Shown here: positions 53,901-61,660 of the stretch, one piece after another
Layout: every line of letters starts with the position of its first letter
Position numbering within the stretch: position 1 is the first letter of the stretch
Assembly: GCA_046331705.1 (NCBI GenBank)
Contig: JAXLQJ010000019.1
Span: 49,304-113,303, forward strand
Direction: 5' to 3'
Length of the DNA stretch: 64,000 bases
Source of the DNA: JADJOY01 sp046331705 [NCBI: bacterium]
GTDB lineage: Bacteria > JADJOY01
The notes under the pieces: generated by a model
What the model was told of the DNA's origin: nothing
The model's input: only the letters and a program-made list of their open reading frames with translations
The model's database searches: none
Translations under genes and position numbers: made by a program

Positions 53901-55785
53901 CGCTGGCGAGCGCGTGACCGCGCAGGTCGATCCACACGTCGTGGGCGATCTCGACCGCCCGCGACAAGGCGCCCGCCCAGGTCTCGAGGGCGTCGCGCCG
54001 CGCCGCTGGATGGTGCTCCAGGTCGGCGACGATGCGCACCAGCCGCGCCGCGAGTCGCGCCGAATCGCCCGCGTCCTGGCCGGGCGCGAGCGAGGAGCGC
54101 GCCACGACCCGCCGCGCCAGGAGCCGTCCCAGGTGAGCGCGAAGCTCGTCGCTGAGGACCGCGCGCGTCGGCGCGTCGAGGCGGTTCATCACGTCGAAGA
54201 GCCGCGCCACCAGCGTGTCGCCGACCAGGATGGACATGGGCGTGTAGGCGCGGGCGAGCGACGGGCCCTGCGGCCCGCCGAGGACGTCGCCGTGGAAGAG
54301 CGTCGAGGTCGAGACCAGCTCCGCGGCGACGGACAGGTCCCGCACCGCCACGGAAGCGGGTCGCTCGAGGGAGCCCGCGCACACGATCAAGGTCGCGAGC
54401 CAACCCGGCAAGCCGAGCACGCCGGAGCGCGCGTACACGACCAGCTCGCCGAAGAGCGGGGTCTCGCTGCCGGCGATCTCGATCACCTCGTCGTCGACGG
54501 CGCGCAAGGTGGAGGCGAGCGCGGCGTCGGACGCGAGGCCCGCCCAGAGCAGGGTGCGGATCGGCGCGCCGCTCGGCGGCTCGTGGTCGCTCAGCACGTC
54601 GCGCAAGCAGGGCGCCAGGATGCCGTCGGCGGGCGGGCGCGGCGTCGCGCCGTCGTTCGACTTGGGGGTCTGCCAATCGTAGAGGCGCGCCATGCCGAAC
54701 ATGCGCGGGAACTCGTCGCGCAGGTGGACGTGGCGGCGATAGCGGGCGCGCAAGAGCTCCGGATAACGGTCCGCCACGTCCTTGCCGTCGCGCAGCGCCC
54801 GATCGATCGCCTCGCCCGCCAGCTCGCCACTTTCGAGGGCGTACGAGATGCCCTCGCCGTTGAACGGGTTGACCAGCGCCGCGGCGTCACCGGTCGCGAG
54901 CAGGCCCGGGGCCACCGTCTCGCCCGGCACCGTGCCGATCCGGAGCGGAGCACCCACGAGCGGCGAGCACGAGATCCGCTCGGCGTCGGCGAAGCGGCCA
55001 TCGCCGAGGGCCAACGCCCGCAGGAATTCCTCGTACACCGTGCGCACGCCGATCTTGGCGTCGAAGCCCGATCCGTACGCGACGCCCACACCCACGTTCG
55101 CGATGTCGTCCGATACCGGGAAGACCCAGCCGTAGCCGGGCACCACCATGCCGTGATGGGTGACCGGCAGCACCACGTCGAAGAAGGGCTCCATGCCCGG
55201 CACGCCGCGCACGTACTGGCGCACGGCGAACATCAGGTCGTACGGCTTGCGGGCGCTCTTCTGGAAGAGGTGGCCGAAGCGCCCCACGGAGCCTTCGGAG
55301 ACCACGAAGAAGCGCGCCTCGATCTCCTGCTCTTCGCCTGCGCGGTCGACGACCAACCGCCAGGGGCGGCCGTCGTCGTCGGCGAGGAAGCGCTGCGCCG
55401 TGGTCTCCATCCAGCACTCGGCGCCTTGCCCGAGCGCCGCGCGCAGCACGTGGTCGTCCAGGGTGTAGCGCGGCACCACCACGCCGTAGTCGATGCCCTC
55501 CGCATCCGGGCGGAACGAAACGGTCCTGTCGAAGCGGCAGCGATCGTCGCGGATCCGGATGCCGCGCACCTTGTGCATGCCCGGCAAGCCGTGGATGCCG
55601 AGACCGCGCAGCGCCGCCAGCGAGCGACGCGTCAGGCCGTCGCCGCACACCTTCTCGCGCGGCAGCCGGTCTTTCTCGACGATCAGCACGCGGTAGCCGC
55701 GGCTGGCGACGTGGAAGGCCGTGGACGAGCCGGACGGTCCCGCACCGATGACGACGACGTCGTAGCTCGCGTGCGCGCGACTCAT
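50953..55785 (-). CDS. Single open frame: geranylgeranyl reductase + degenerate prenyl-synthase-like domain + GTP cyclohydrolase II + 14 WD40 repeats
   Basis: 1610 residues with no internal stop. Residues 1-400: FAD-dependent geranylgeranyl reductase (VVIGAGPSGSSTAFHVASRG, KVCGDGLTRRSL, GLLATGDAAALVNPFNGEGI). About 415-745: all-helical segment like a polyprenyl synthase (SVAAELVSTSTLFHGDVLGG) whose first aspartate-rich motif is degraded. 758-955: GTP cyclohydrolase II with zinc site CFTGDVLGSLRCDCG and LTHEGRGIGL. About 990-1575: 14 WD40-like units, enough for two seven-bladed propellers. A good internal ribosome-binding site precedes the Met at 758 (53514), so a separate cyclohydrolase-WD40 protein may also be made. 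GTP cyclohydrolase II and a WD-repeat protein are ToxB and ToxC in toxoflavin operons; here they are fused. Confidence 0.8.
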   Translation of the reverse strand: MSRAHASYDVVVIGAGPSGSSTAFHVASRGYRVLIVEKDRLPREKVCGDGLTRRSLAALRGLGIHGLPGMHKVRGIRIRDDRCRFDRTVSFRPDAEGIDYGVVVPRYTLDDHVLRAALGQGAECWMETTAQRFLADDDGRPWRLVVDRAGEEQEIEARFFVVSEGSVGRFGHLFQKSARKPYDLMFAVRQYVRGVPGMEPFFDVVLPVTHHGMVVPGYGWVFPVSDDIANVGVGVAYGSGFDAKIGVRTVYEEFLRALALGDGRFADAERISCSPLVGAPLRIGTVPGETVAPGLLATGDAAALVNPFNGEGISYALESGELAGEAIDRALRDGKDVADRYPELLRARYRRHVHLRDEFPRMFGMARLYDWQTPKSNDGATPRPPADGILAPCLRDVLSDHEPPSGAPIRTLLWAGLASDAALASTLRAVDDEVIEIAGSETPLFGELVVYARSGVLGLPGWLATLIVCAGSLERPASVAVRDLSVAAELVSTSTLFHGDVLGGPQGPSLARAYTPMSILVGDTLVARLFDVMNRLDAPTRAVLSDELRAHLGRLLARRVVARSSLAPGQDAGDSARLAARLVRIVADLEHHPAARRDALETWAGALSRAVEIAHDVWIDLRGHALASENEPLYLARRGYRVAHAWEAQARGFDLTAALAAATSTADLAAALDELVRSGALGAVLIRARELAKGAERAIAAAGLAGEGSRLAQLTRNVSSVIARVAHAVEERAAADPARATGAARRAGSESRSEEISMTPHASLASALIPIDETTSRQLRMYAFGRGDDDAEVIALVHRAAGDESDTALIRLHSACFTGDVLGSLRCDCGAQLEAALREIQRAPFGVLIYFLTHEGRGIGLVNKLRAYELQDGGLDTVQANLALGLPADTRSFAAAAEILHALGAQRVRILTNNPAKVRALEESGVEVAEVVPLNVAANRFNAGYLEAKRVHFGHWVPALGTVAASDTAAAAVPIPRARRRAARVDGTRAAREFQRHRGPVTGVASVPGTERIASVAYDGAVALFDVATGGVELLGYHDHLGNGISADPRGGRVASCGADYSIRVWDVAARRLVRVLRGHADDVEAFVFLDGGLGASASRDRRILLWDLETGAIVDVLEGHEKDVLSLAAHGDVLLSSGDDTTLRVWDVRTGQQQRIFGPFAVETDTCAIDPVHDRLVLGCDDGAIRVFSLARGEQTHEIPAHAVGIKKVAVSTATGEIVSGAYDQRVVVWSWSGDALERRLEVTSAPMPWERTLTWSHDGKRLLGGTFDGTVHVWDASDGRLVRRIGADASPAGNACFNDVAVADDGTLALVSDDGHVRTAGLASGRLAWTAEGTPATGRVLMNGIAIHPSGSTVVGGAHDHAIHVWERRDGELRCRAHTALGHGPINTIQIRTGHGEPEAFVGCYSGHVVRVGLDGTVHGALRCHDGAVKSLRLHPHLPLGLSCAADGTLHAWNFDGRIRQRYLGHRAIINDLDIEPTTARVASVGRDFALNVFDLDAGTLLESFDLGRRSLKCVCFFDADTIFVGDYWGQVIRVSLAEREIRRLSVAGNGLSAIKRAGDHVVACSYDGAVYRLDPQRLAVVDVLRAMQQRLDEPGDESPRDAARCAS
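53512..53526 (-). promoter_or_regulatory. Internal ribosome-binding site and ATG inside the fusion frame
   Basis: On the minus strand GAGGAG (53521-53526) is followed six bases later by ATG (53512-53514), in frame with both flanks. The ATG is exactly where the GTP cyclohydrolase II domain begins. It suggests either a second translation start within the long frame or a recent in-frame gene fusion. Confidence 0.6.
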
Positions 55786-56867
55786 GCCGAGGCCTCCGCT
55801 CCCGCGTGTCCGGCGAATCGTCCCGTGACGTGTCGGGCCTGCGCGAGGAGGCCGTTCACCAGCTCCTCGAGCTCGACGCGCGCGGGGGAGGCCGGAAGCT
55901 CGCCGAGCGCCGCGAGCGCGGCCGCGCCGATTCCCTCGGCGTGCTCGAGAGCGCGCGACAGTCCGGCGGTCTCGCGCAGCAGCACCAGCGCCCGCTCGAG
56001 CTCGGGCGGCGCGAGCTTGCCGCTGCGGCTCGTGAGCAAGAGGCGCAATGCGCTCGCGTTCGCGTCCTCGGATTCGAGGGCGCACAGCACGGGAAGCGTG
56101 TAGGTGCCGCTGCGCAGGTCGGAGCCCGGCGCCTTGCCGAGCTCCGCCGCGGTGCAGGCCACGTCGCGGATGTCGTCGAGCACCTGGTAGAGCACGCCGA
56201 AGCGATGGCCGAACGCGGTCAGCGCCTCCACCGGTCCTCGGGTGGCGAGCGCCGCCATGCGACAGGAGGCCTCGAAGAGCGAGGCGGTCTTGCGCTCGAG
56301 CACGGCGCGGTGCTCCTCCTGTCGCAGGTTGACGTTGCCGATGTTGAGGATCTCCGCGAGCTGTCCGACGCACAGGTCGAGTGCCGCGCGGCTCACCGCG
56401 TCGCGGATCGCCCGCGCGGTCGAGTCCGCGATCGCGGGCATGTGATGGACGACGTGGATCGCCTCCTGGAGCAGGTAAGCGCCGGCGAAGACCGCCACCT
56501 CGGCGCCGTGGCTCGCGTGCAGCGTGGGCCGGCCGCGTCGGGTCTCGGACCGATCCATGACGTCGTCGTGGAAGAGCGAGGCGGTGTGGATCAGCTCCAT
56601 CACCGTCGCGATCGCGATCAGATGCTCGGGTGCCGGCGAGCCGAAGGTGCCGGCGAGATGGACGAGCAGCGGCCGGAGACGCTTGCCGTCGCCGGCGAGG
56701 CGCGGCAGCAACACGTCGTGGACCTCGGGGGGGGCCTCCTCCAGGCGCGCCACCAGCGCGCGGTCGAGCGCCCCGAGGAAGGCCTGCGCGTTCGCGTCCA
56801 GCGCCATCGGCAGCGCTGCCGATCGCGCCGTTGCCGTGGTGCTCGCGGTCACCGACTCAGGGCTCAT
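55782..56867 (-). CDS. Trans-polyprenyl (geranylgeranyl-type) diphosphate synthase
   Basis: 361 residues. Both aspartate-rich motifs are intact: DDVMD (101-105), followed by RRGRPTLHA, and DDIRD (231-235). GKRLRPLLVHLAG and ELIHTASLFH are the conserved substrate-binding stretches. It condenses IPP onto allylic diphosphates. Chain length is not decidable from motifs; coupling (ATGA overlap) to a geranylgeranyl reductase suggests C20 or longer. It supplies the donor for the UbiA enzyme 60 bp upstream. Confidence 0.9.
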   Translation of the reverse strand: MSPESVTASTTATARSAALPMALDANAQAFLGALDRALVARLEEAPPEVHDVLLPRLAGDGKRLRPLLVHLAGTFGSPAPEHLIAIATVMELIHTASLFHDDVMDRSETRRGRPTLHASHGAEVAVFAGAYLLQEAIHVVHHMPAIADSTARAIRDAVSRAALDLCVGQLAEILNIGNVNLRQEEHRAVLERKTASLFEASCRMAALATRGPVEALTAFGHRFGVLYQVLDDIRDVACTAAELGKAPGSDLRSGTYTLPVLCALESEDANASALRLLLTSRSGKLAPPELERALVLLRETAGLSRALEHAEGIGAAALAALGELPASPARVELEELVNGLLAQARHVTGRFAGHAGAEASA

Positions 56868-56927
56868 CGAGGCTCCTCTTCCGCTCTTCCGCCTGGCGAC
56901 GTGTGCCGCAAGCGACGCGTGCGGGGC

Positions 56928-57772
56928 TCACGCGCTGCCTCCCGCGAGCAGCACCGCGATCATCGAGAGCGTGCTGACGGCTCCGTTCACCACGTGCGCC
57001 GCCTGGATGTATCGGCCCTGGCGCGCGAGCCAGAGCTCGGCAGCGAAGGTGGCGCCGAGCAGCACCACCACCCCCGTGCTCGCGGCGGTCGCGCCCAGAC
57101 CGCGGGTGCAGAGCGCGATCATCGCCAGCGCCAGCGCGAACGCCGCGACGGCGATGCGGTACGCCCCCTGAGCCCGAAGCGCACGGGGATCGAATGGACT
57201 CCCATCTCGCGGTCGGCGGCGTAGTCCGCCATCGCGTAGATCACCTCGAAGCCCGTGCCCCACGCCACGATGAAGAGCGCGTAGCTGAGCAGCACGGAAT
57301 CGGGAAAGCGATCGTGAAAGACGATCCAGATCCACAGCGGGATGATGCTGAGCTGCAGGCCGACGAAGAGATTGCAGGCCCACGTGAAGCGCTTGAGGTA
57401 CGGGTAGGCGACGAAGATCGCGAGGGCGATCGGGAACAGGGCGGCGAGGCGAGGCGCGATCGCGTAGAGGCAGAGCGCGCAGACGCCGAGCAGCAGCGCC
57501 AGCAAGGCGAGCGCCTCGGCGCTCGTGACCTGACCGGAGGCGATCTCGCGGTCGCGCGTGCGTGGATTGCGCGCGTCGATCTCGCGGTCGATCCAGCGAT
57601 TCAACACCAGCGCCGCGACCCGGCCGCAGACCAGCGCCACCACCATCCAGGTCGCGATTCGCAGATCGGGCCAGTGCCCGACCAGATGGAAGGAGGCGAT
57701 CAAGAGCGGCAGTGAGTAGAGCGCGTCCTGGACGCGCATCACGCGCAAGTAGCGTCGCAGCCGGTCTCTCAC
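56928..57772 (-). CDS. UbiA-family prenyltransferase (apparent frameshift near 57164)
   Basis: Starts at a GTG (57772) with GGAGG upstream. The prenyl-diphosphate/Mg site NRWIDREID (residues 58-66) and the second motif YAMADYAADREMG are intact, in a polytopic membrane protein like 4-hydroxybenzoate polyprenyltransferase or MqnP. As written the frame stops at 57119, but the correct C-terminal helices continue in the next frame to 56928 (AYRIAVAAFALALAMIALC). Adding one base to the run of five C (57164-57168) restores a normal ~281-residue protein. It would attach the isoprenoid chain to an aromatic or heterocyclic acceptor. Confidence 0.75.
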
Positions 57773-58274
57773 TCGCTCGCCTCCTGCCCGGTTCCGTCAC
57801 GATGTGCTGCTTCGGACGCGAGGAGTGGGGTTGGTGTGAGCGTGGCGAGCGAAGCCCTCGGGGCGCGGGTGTCGACGCATCGTCGGAGTCGTTTGCCGGC
57901 ACGCTTGGCGAGCCGAGCGCCGGCAAAAGGTTGCCAACGCATACAATTCGCACGCCAAAGCGCGAAGCGAAAAAGCCGATCCTTTTCGGGTGCCGCCGCG
58001 AGGAGCGTTTCCAACTCGTCCGCTCGCGGTACGAAGAGTCGCGTCGACGTTACGGACTCGTTGGCCTTTGGCGATGAAAAGCTGCGCTGCGCGGGCGTGG
58101 AGGTCGCGCGGAGGTGACGCAGCGCGCAATCGCGTTTCCGTCGATGTCTCGAGCGCTCGGTCCGTCGACGAATCATCACGAGCGCCCGGCCGATCGTTGT
58201 CGCTTCGTCGACGTGGATTCCGCTCGCGGACCGTGGATGGATCTGGCATTCTCCCGGCGCCCGCGGGGGAACGG
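57773..58274. other. 502 bp divergent promoter region
   Basis: Lies between the UbiA start (minus) and the lipoprotein start (plus), so it must hold the promoter of the long minus-strand array. It is relatively A-rich at 57935-57985. No gene, RNA, FMN riboswitch or clear promoter boxes recognised. Confidence 0.4.
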
Positions 58275-60371
58275 ATGCGTCGGCAACGGGTGATCGGGAC
58301 ACTCGGAATCTGGGCGGCGTCCGTCCTCGGCGGCTGTGGCGACTCCGCCGACAGCCTCGCCCTGGGTCCCGCCGCCTGCGCGAACGGCACCGAGCCGGTG
58401 TCCTTCGTGTGGCAGACGACATCGCGGGCGAGCGCGCCGCCGCTACCCAGCGATTATTTCTCCACGCCCGCCTCCGACACCATCACCGGGGTGCGGATCT
58501 CGATCCGCCCCGGGGACAATCTTCCCGCCGATCATCTGCTCGCCACGCTCTTCCCCAACGTCCTCGCCGAGCTCAACCAGCTCGACGGCTTCGGCACGGC
58601 GGCGCCCGCCCTGGTTCCGTTCTCCGGGGCGATCGATCTCGTGGCGAGTGGCGGTGTCCCGCTGGCCACGGCGACGGCGGAGAAACGCCAGCGCTACGTG
58701 TTCGCCGGCGACGCTGCGCCGATCTTCCTTCTCGATCTCGATCCCGCGAGCCCCACGCGCGGCGCCCGCGCCGGTGTGATCGTGGATCGCCTCGCCAACG
58801 ACTATCTGGTGATCGAGCCGCTGGTGCCGCTGCGCCCGGCGTCCCGCTACGCGCTGGTGGTGACGCGCGCCGCGCGGGGCAGCGACGACGGCGACGGCCC
58901 GCGCTGCGTGGTTCCGTCCGCCGACATCCGGCGCGTGCTCACGGGCGATCAGGTGCGCTCGCCGCAAGATCGGGCGCTGGCGAGCTATGCGCGGACGGCG
59001 CTCGCCGAGATCCGCGCGGCCGACCCCACGCTCACCGCCGATCGCGTCGTGGTTCCGCTCACGTTCACCACCCAGTCCATCGCGGACGAGCTGCTCGAGG
59101 CGCGTGCGCGCGTCGAGGCGGAACCGCCGCCCGAGATCCTGCCCGACACGACGCGAGTCGAGGTGCTCGCTTCCGGCTCGGTCGCCGTGCGGGTCCGCGG
59201 CCGCTTTCGCGCCCCGGATTTCCGCGGCAACGAGCGCCTCTGGCAGCGGGACCCGGCGAGTGGTGCGCTGCTCGAGAAGGGATCCCAGGACCTCGATTTC
59301 CTGCTCCAGATCCCGCGCGAGACCGACCTCCATCGCCAGCCGTTTCCGCTCGCGATCTACCTGCACGGTCTCGCCGGCGATCTCGAGGAGGGGACCACCG
59401 CGGGCGACCGTCTGGCCAGCGCGGGCTTCGCGACCATCGGCATCAGCGCCGTCGGCCACCGCTCGGGGTCGTCGGTGCTCAGCGTGCTCGCGTTCTTCAA
59501 CCTGCTCGACATCGCCGCCGGCGGGGAGAACGCGTTCGGCGTGATCCGCGACAACTTTCGCCAGTCGGCGCTCGACCAGATCGGCGCGCTCCGGCTCGCG
59601 CACCAGCTCGCGGCGAGCGGCTACGACGTCGCCGAGCCGCGCGGCGTGCCGGACCTCGACCCCATGGCTCCGCCGGTGGCGCTGGGCGTGTCGCTCGGCG
59701 GCTTGATGGGAACCACGCTCACCGCCATCGAGCCGTCGATCGGCGGCAGCGTCCTCTTCGTCGGCGGCGGGGTCGTCACGAAGCTCATCCAGGATTCGGA
59801 GACGTTCAAGTACTTGATCCCGATCTTCCAGGCGATCCTGGCGGGAGGCGAGAAGCTGCCCGCGGACTCGGTGCCGAGCTTCTTCGCGTTGATGCAGACG
59901 ATCCTCGATCGCGGAGATCCCGTGAACTTCGCGCGCTACGTCTTCGCGGAGCCCCTCGCCGAGATCCTGCCTGGCTCTGCCCCCCGCTCCACGCTGCTCA
60001 TCCAGTCGGTGCCCGATCGGATCGTGCCCAACAGCTCGAACGAGGCGTTGGCGCGTGCGTTCGGGATGCCGCTGCTCACGCCGCAGGTCGCCGCGGTGAC
60101 GGGGCTCGAGTCCGCCGCCACCCCCGTGCGCTCGAACCGGGCCCCCGGGGTGACGGTGGGGTTCTTCCAATACGACGACTATCACGAGGACGCGGGCGGA
60201 CCGCTGGTGCGTTCCGATCACACCACGATCGGGGGTGCCTACGAGCCGTTCTTGCAGGCGGCGACCTTCGCGCGCTCCTGGCTGGAATCGCGCGCGTCGG
60301 GCGACGGGCCGGTCCTGATCGATCCGTTCGACGCCTCGCAGGTGGCGCGGTTCGCCGGCGATCCGGGCTGA
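58275..60371 (+). CDS. Large alpha/beta-hydrolase-type lipoprotein
   Basis: 698 residues, signal with lipobox VLGGC. The N-terminal half is beta-rich, possibly Ig-like (VSFVWQTTSRASAPPLPSDYF... YALVVTRAARG). The C-terminal half is an alpha/beta hydrolase: PLAIYLHGLAGD (oxyanion region), GVSLGG (Ser nucleophile) and DHTTIGGAYEPFLQ as the possible His loop. Large esterase-like lipoproteins of this layout are found in Myxococcota-like genomes; substrates unknown. It faces the biosynthetic array across a 502 bp promoter region. Confidence 0.75.
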   Translation: MRRQRVIGTLGIWAASVLGGCGDSADSLALGPAACANGTEPVSFVWQTTSRASAPPLPSDYFSTPASDTITGVRISIRPGDNLPADHLLATLFPNVLAELNQLDGFGTAAPALVPFSGAIDLVASGGVPLATATAEKRQRYVFAGDAAPIFLLDLDPASPTRGARAGVIVDRLANDYLVIEPLVPLRPASRYALVVTRAARGSDDGDGPRCVVPSADIRRVLTGDQVRSPQDRALASYARTALAEIRAADPTLTADRVVVPLTFTTQSIADELLEARARVEAEPPPEILPDTTRVEVLASGSVAVRVRGRFRAPDFRGNERLWQRDPASGALLEKGSQDLDFLLQIPRETDLHRQPFPLAIYLHGLAGDLEEGTTAGDRLASAGFATIGISAVGHRSGSSVLSVLAFFNLLDIAAGGENAFGVIRDNFRQSALDQIGALRLAHQLAASGYDVAEPRGVPDLDPMAPPVALGVSLGGLMGTTLTAIEPSIGGSVLFVGGGVVTKLIQDSETFKYLIPIFQAILAGGEKLPADSVPSFFALMQTILDRGDPVNFARYVFAEPLAEILPGSAPRSTLLIQSVPDRIVPNSSNEALARAFGMPLLTPQVAAVTGLESAATPVRSNRAPGVTVGFFQYDDYHEDAGGPLVRSDHTTIGGAYEPFLQAATFARSWLESRASGDGPVLIDPFDASQVARFAGDPG

Positions 60372-60552
60372 GCGTTCGGGTCCGGCTCGCGCTTCTCCGG
60401 AGTGGAGCCGCGGGCGTTCGCGGTCGGCTCCCGAATTGCGCTTCGTCGAATCGCGTCTAAGTTGACTCGAAGCGCCGTCGCGAGCGGGCCCGGGCCCTCG
60501 AGCCTGCGGCGCGGCGCCCGCTCTTTTCGAACCCCTTCCGGAGGATGGCTCG

Positions 60553-61467
60553 ATGTTCGTGTACGCGCGACGGATCTTCTTCTTCGTGGCCACCAACTTG
60601 GCGGTGGTGTTGCTGCTGGGCGTGGTGGTGCGGGTGCTCGGCGTCGATCAATGGCTGTGGCGTGCCGGCTACCGCTTCGACTACGTGGGGATGCTGGTCT
60701 ACGCCGGCATCTTCGGCATGGCGGGATCGCTGATCTCGCTCGCGCTCTCGAAGACCATGGCGCGGATGGCCGTGGGCGCGAAGGTGATCGATGCCCCGCA
60801 GAACCAGGCCGAAGCGTGGCTGGTCGCCACGGTCGAGCGCCTGGCCAAGGACGCCGGCATCGGCATGCCCCAGGTGGCGGTCTTCCCGTCGGATCAACCC
60901 AATGCCTTCGCCACGGGGGCGCGCCGCGATCACGCGCTGGTGGCGGTGAGCACGGGCCTGCTGCGTTCGATGAACGAGCGCGAGATCGAGGCGGTGCTGG
61001 GCCACGAGATCTCGCACGTCGCCAACGGAGACATGGTCACGCTCGCGCTGTTGCAGGGCGTGGTGAACACCTTCGTGATCTTCCTGTCGCGGGTCATCGG
61101 GATGCTGGTGGACTCGGCGCTCTCGGGCCGGCGCGACGACGACCGTGGCTACTACGGCGGTCCGGGATACTTCCTGTCGGTGATGATCAGCCAGGTCTTC
61201 CTCGGGATCATCGCGTCCATGATCGTGATGTGGTACAGCCGCCGCCGCGAGTTCCGCGCGGACGCGGGCTCGGCGGCGCTGCGCGGCAAGGAGCCGATGA
61301 TCGCGGCGCTGGCGCGGCTCGCCCAGGACCGCCGGCCCGCGGCGATGCCCGAATCGTTGGCAGCGTTCGGCATCCGCGGGGGCGGCCGCGCGATCCTCGG
61401 CCGGCTGCTCATGTCGCACCCGCCGATCGAGGATCGCATCGCGGCACTCGAGGCGCTCGCGGCCTGA
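60553..61467 (+). CDS. htpX: HtpX-type M48 membrane metalloprotease, copy 1
   Basis: 304 residues. Two N-terminal transmembrane helices (FVATNLAVVLLLGVVVRVL; GMLVYAGIFGMAGSLISLAL), the zinc site HEISH at 151-155 with the third ligand Glu in RRREFRADAGSAAL, and two more helices between them. HtpX degrades misfolded membrane proteins on the cytosolic side. Full length compared with E. coli HtpX. A strong terminator follows, so it is transcribed separately from copy 2. Confidence 0.95.
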   Translation: MFVYARRIFFFVATNLAVVLLLGVVVRVLGVDQWLWRAGYRFDYVGMLVYAGIFGMAGSLISLALSKTMARMAVGAKVIDAPQNQAEAWLVATVERLAKDAGIGMPQVAVFPSDQPNAFATGARRDHALVAVSTGLLRSMNEREIEAVLGHEISHVANGDMVTLALLQGVVNTFVIFLSRVIGMLVDSALSGRRDDDRGYYGGPGYFLSVMISQVFLGIIASMIVMWYSRRREFRADAGSAALRGKEPMIAALARLAQDRRPAAMPESLAAFGIRGGGRAILGRLLMSHPPIEDRIAALEALAA

Positions 61468-61492
61468 ACCGTCGGAGCGCCGCGCTCCGAGC

Positions 61493-61536
61493 GCCCACCC
61501 CGAGCCGGATCCTGGCTCGGGGTGGGCGTTTCTCTT
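61493..61536 (+). terminator. Rho-independent terminator between htpX copies
   Basis: 14 bp stem GCCCACCCCGAGCC / GGCTCGGGGTGGGC with loop GGATCCT (61493-61527), followed by GTTTCTCTT. It isolates the two htpX genes transcriptionally. Confidence 0.9.
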
Positions 61537-61660
61537 GGCTTCGATCCATCGAAAAAGAGATCGACTGGAAGCTGCATTATCTATTTGCTCGAAGTCAGGA
61601 TCGTCCTTAGCTTGCGCGGCGATTCGAACGAAGACCTTCGCCTCGAAAGGAGGGCGAGCC

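Noticed and set aside
51382-56103. A 1573-codon open frame on the plus strand opposite the fusion gene
   Set aside because: It is the antisense shadow of a high-GC coding region; its translation is low-complexity (Arg/Ala/Gly/His-rich), while the minus-strand product has clear FAD, GTP cyclohydrolase and WD40 motifs.
45202-57772. Reading the array as (bacterio)chlorophyll synthesis (UbiA like ChlG, GGR like ChlP, MDR like BchC, radical SAM)
   Set aside because: No Mg-chelatase, protochlorophyllide reductase or reaction-centre genes, and GTP cyclohydrolase II/RibD have no place in that pathway.
57773-58274. FMN riboswitch before the array
   Set aside because: The conserved FMN-aptamer sequence blocks were not found; the array is also unlikely to be for riboflavin.
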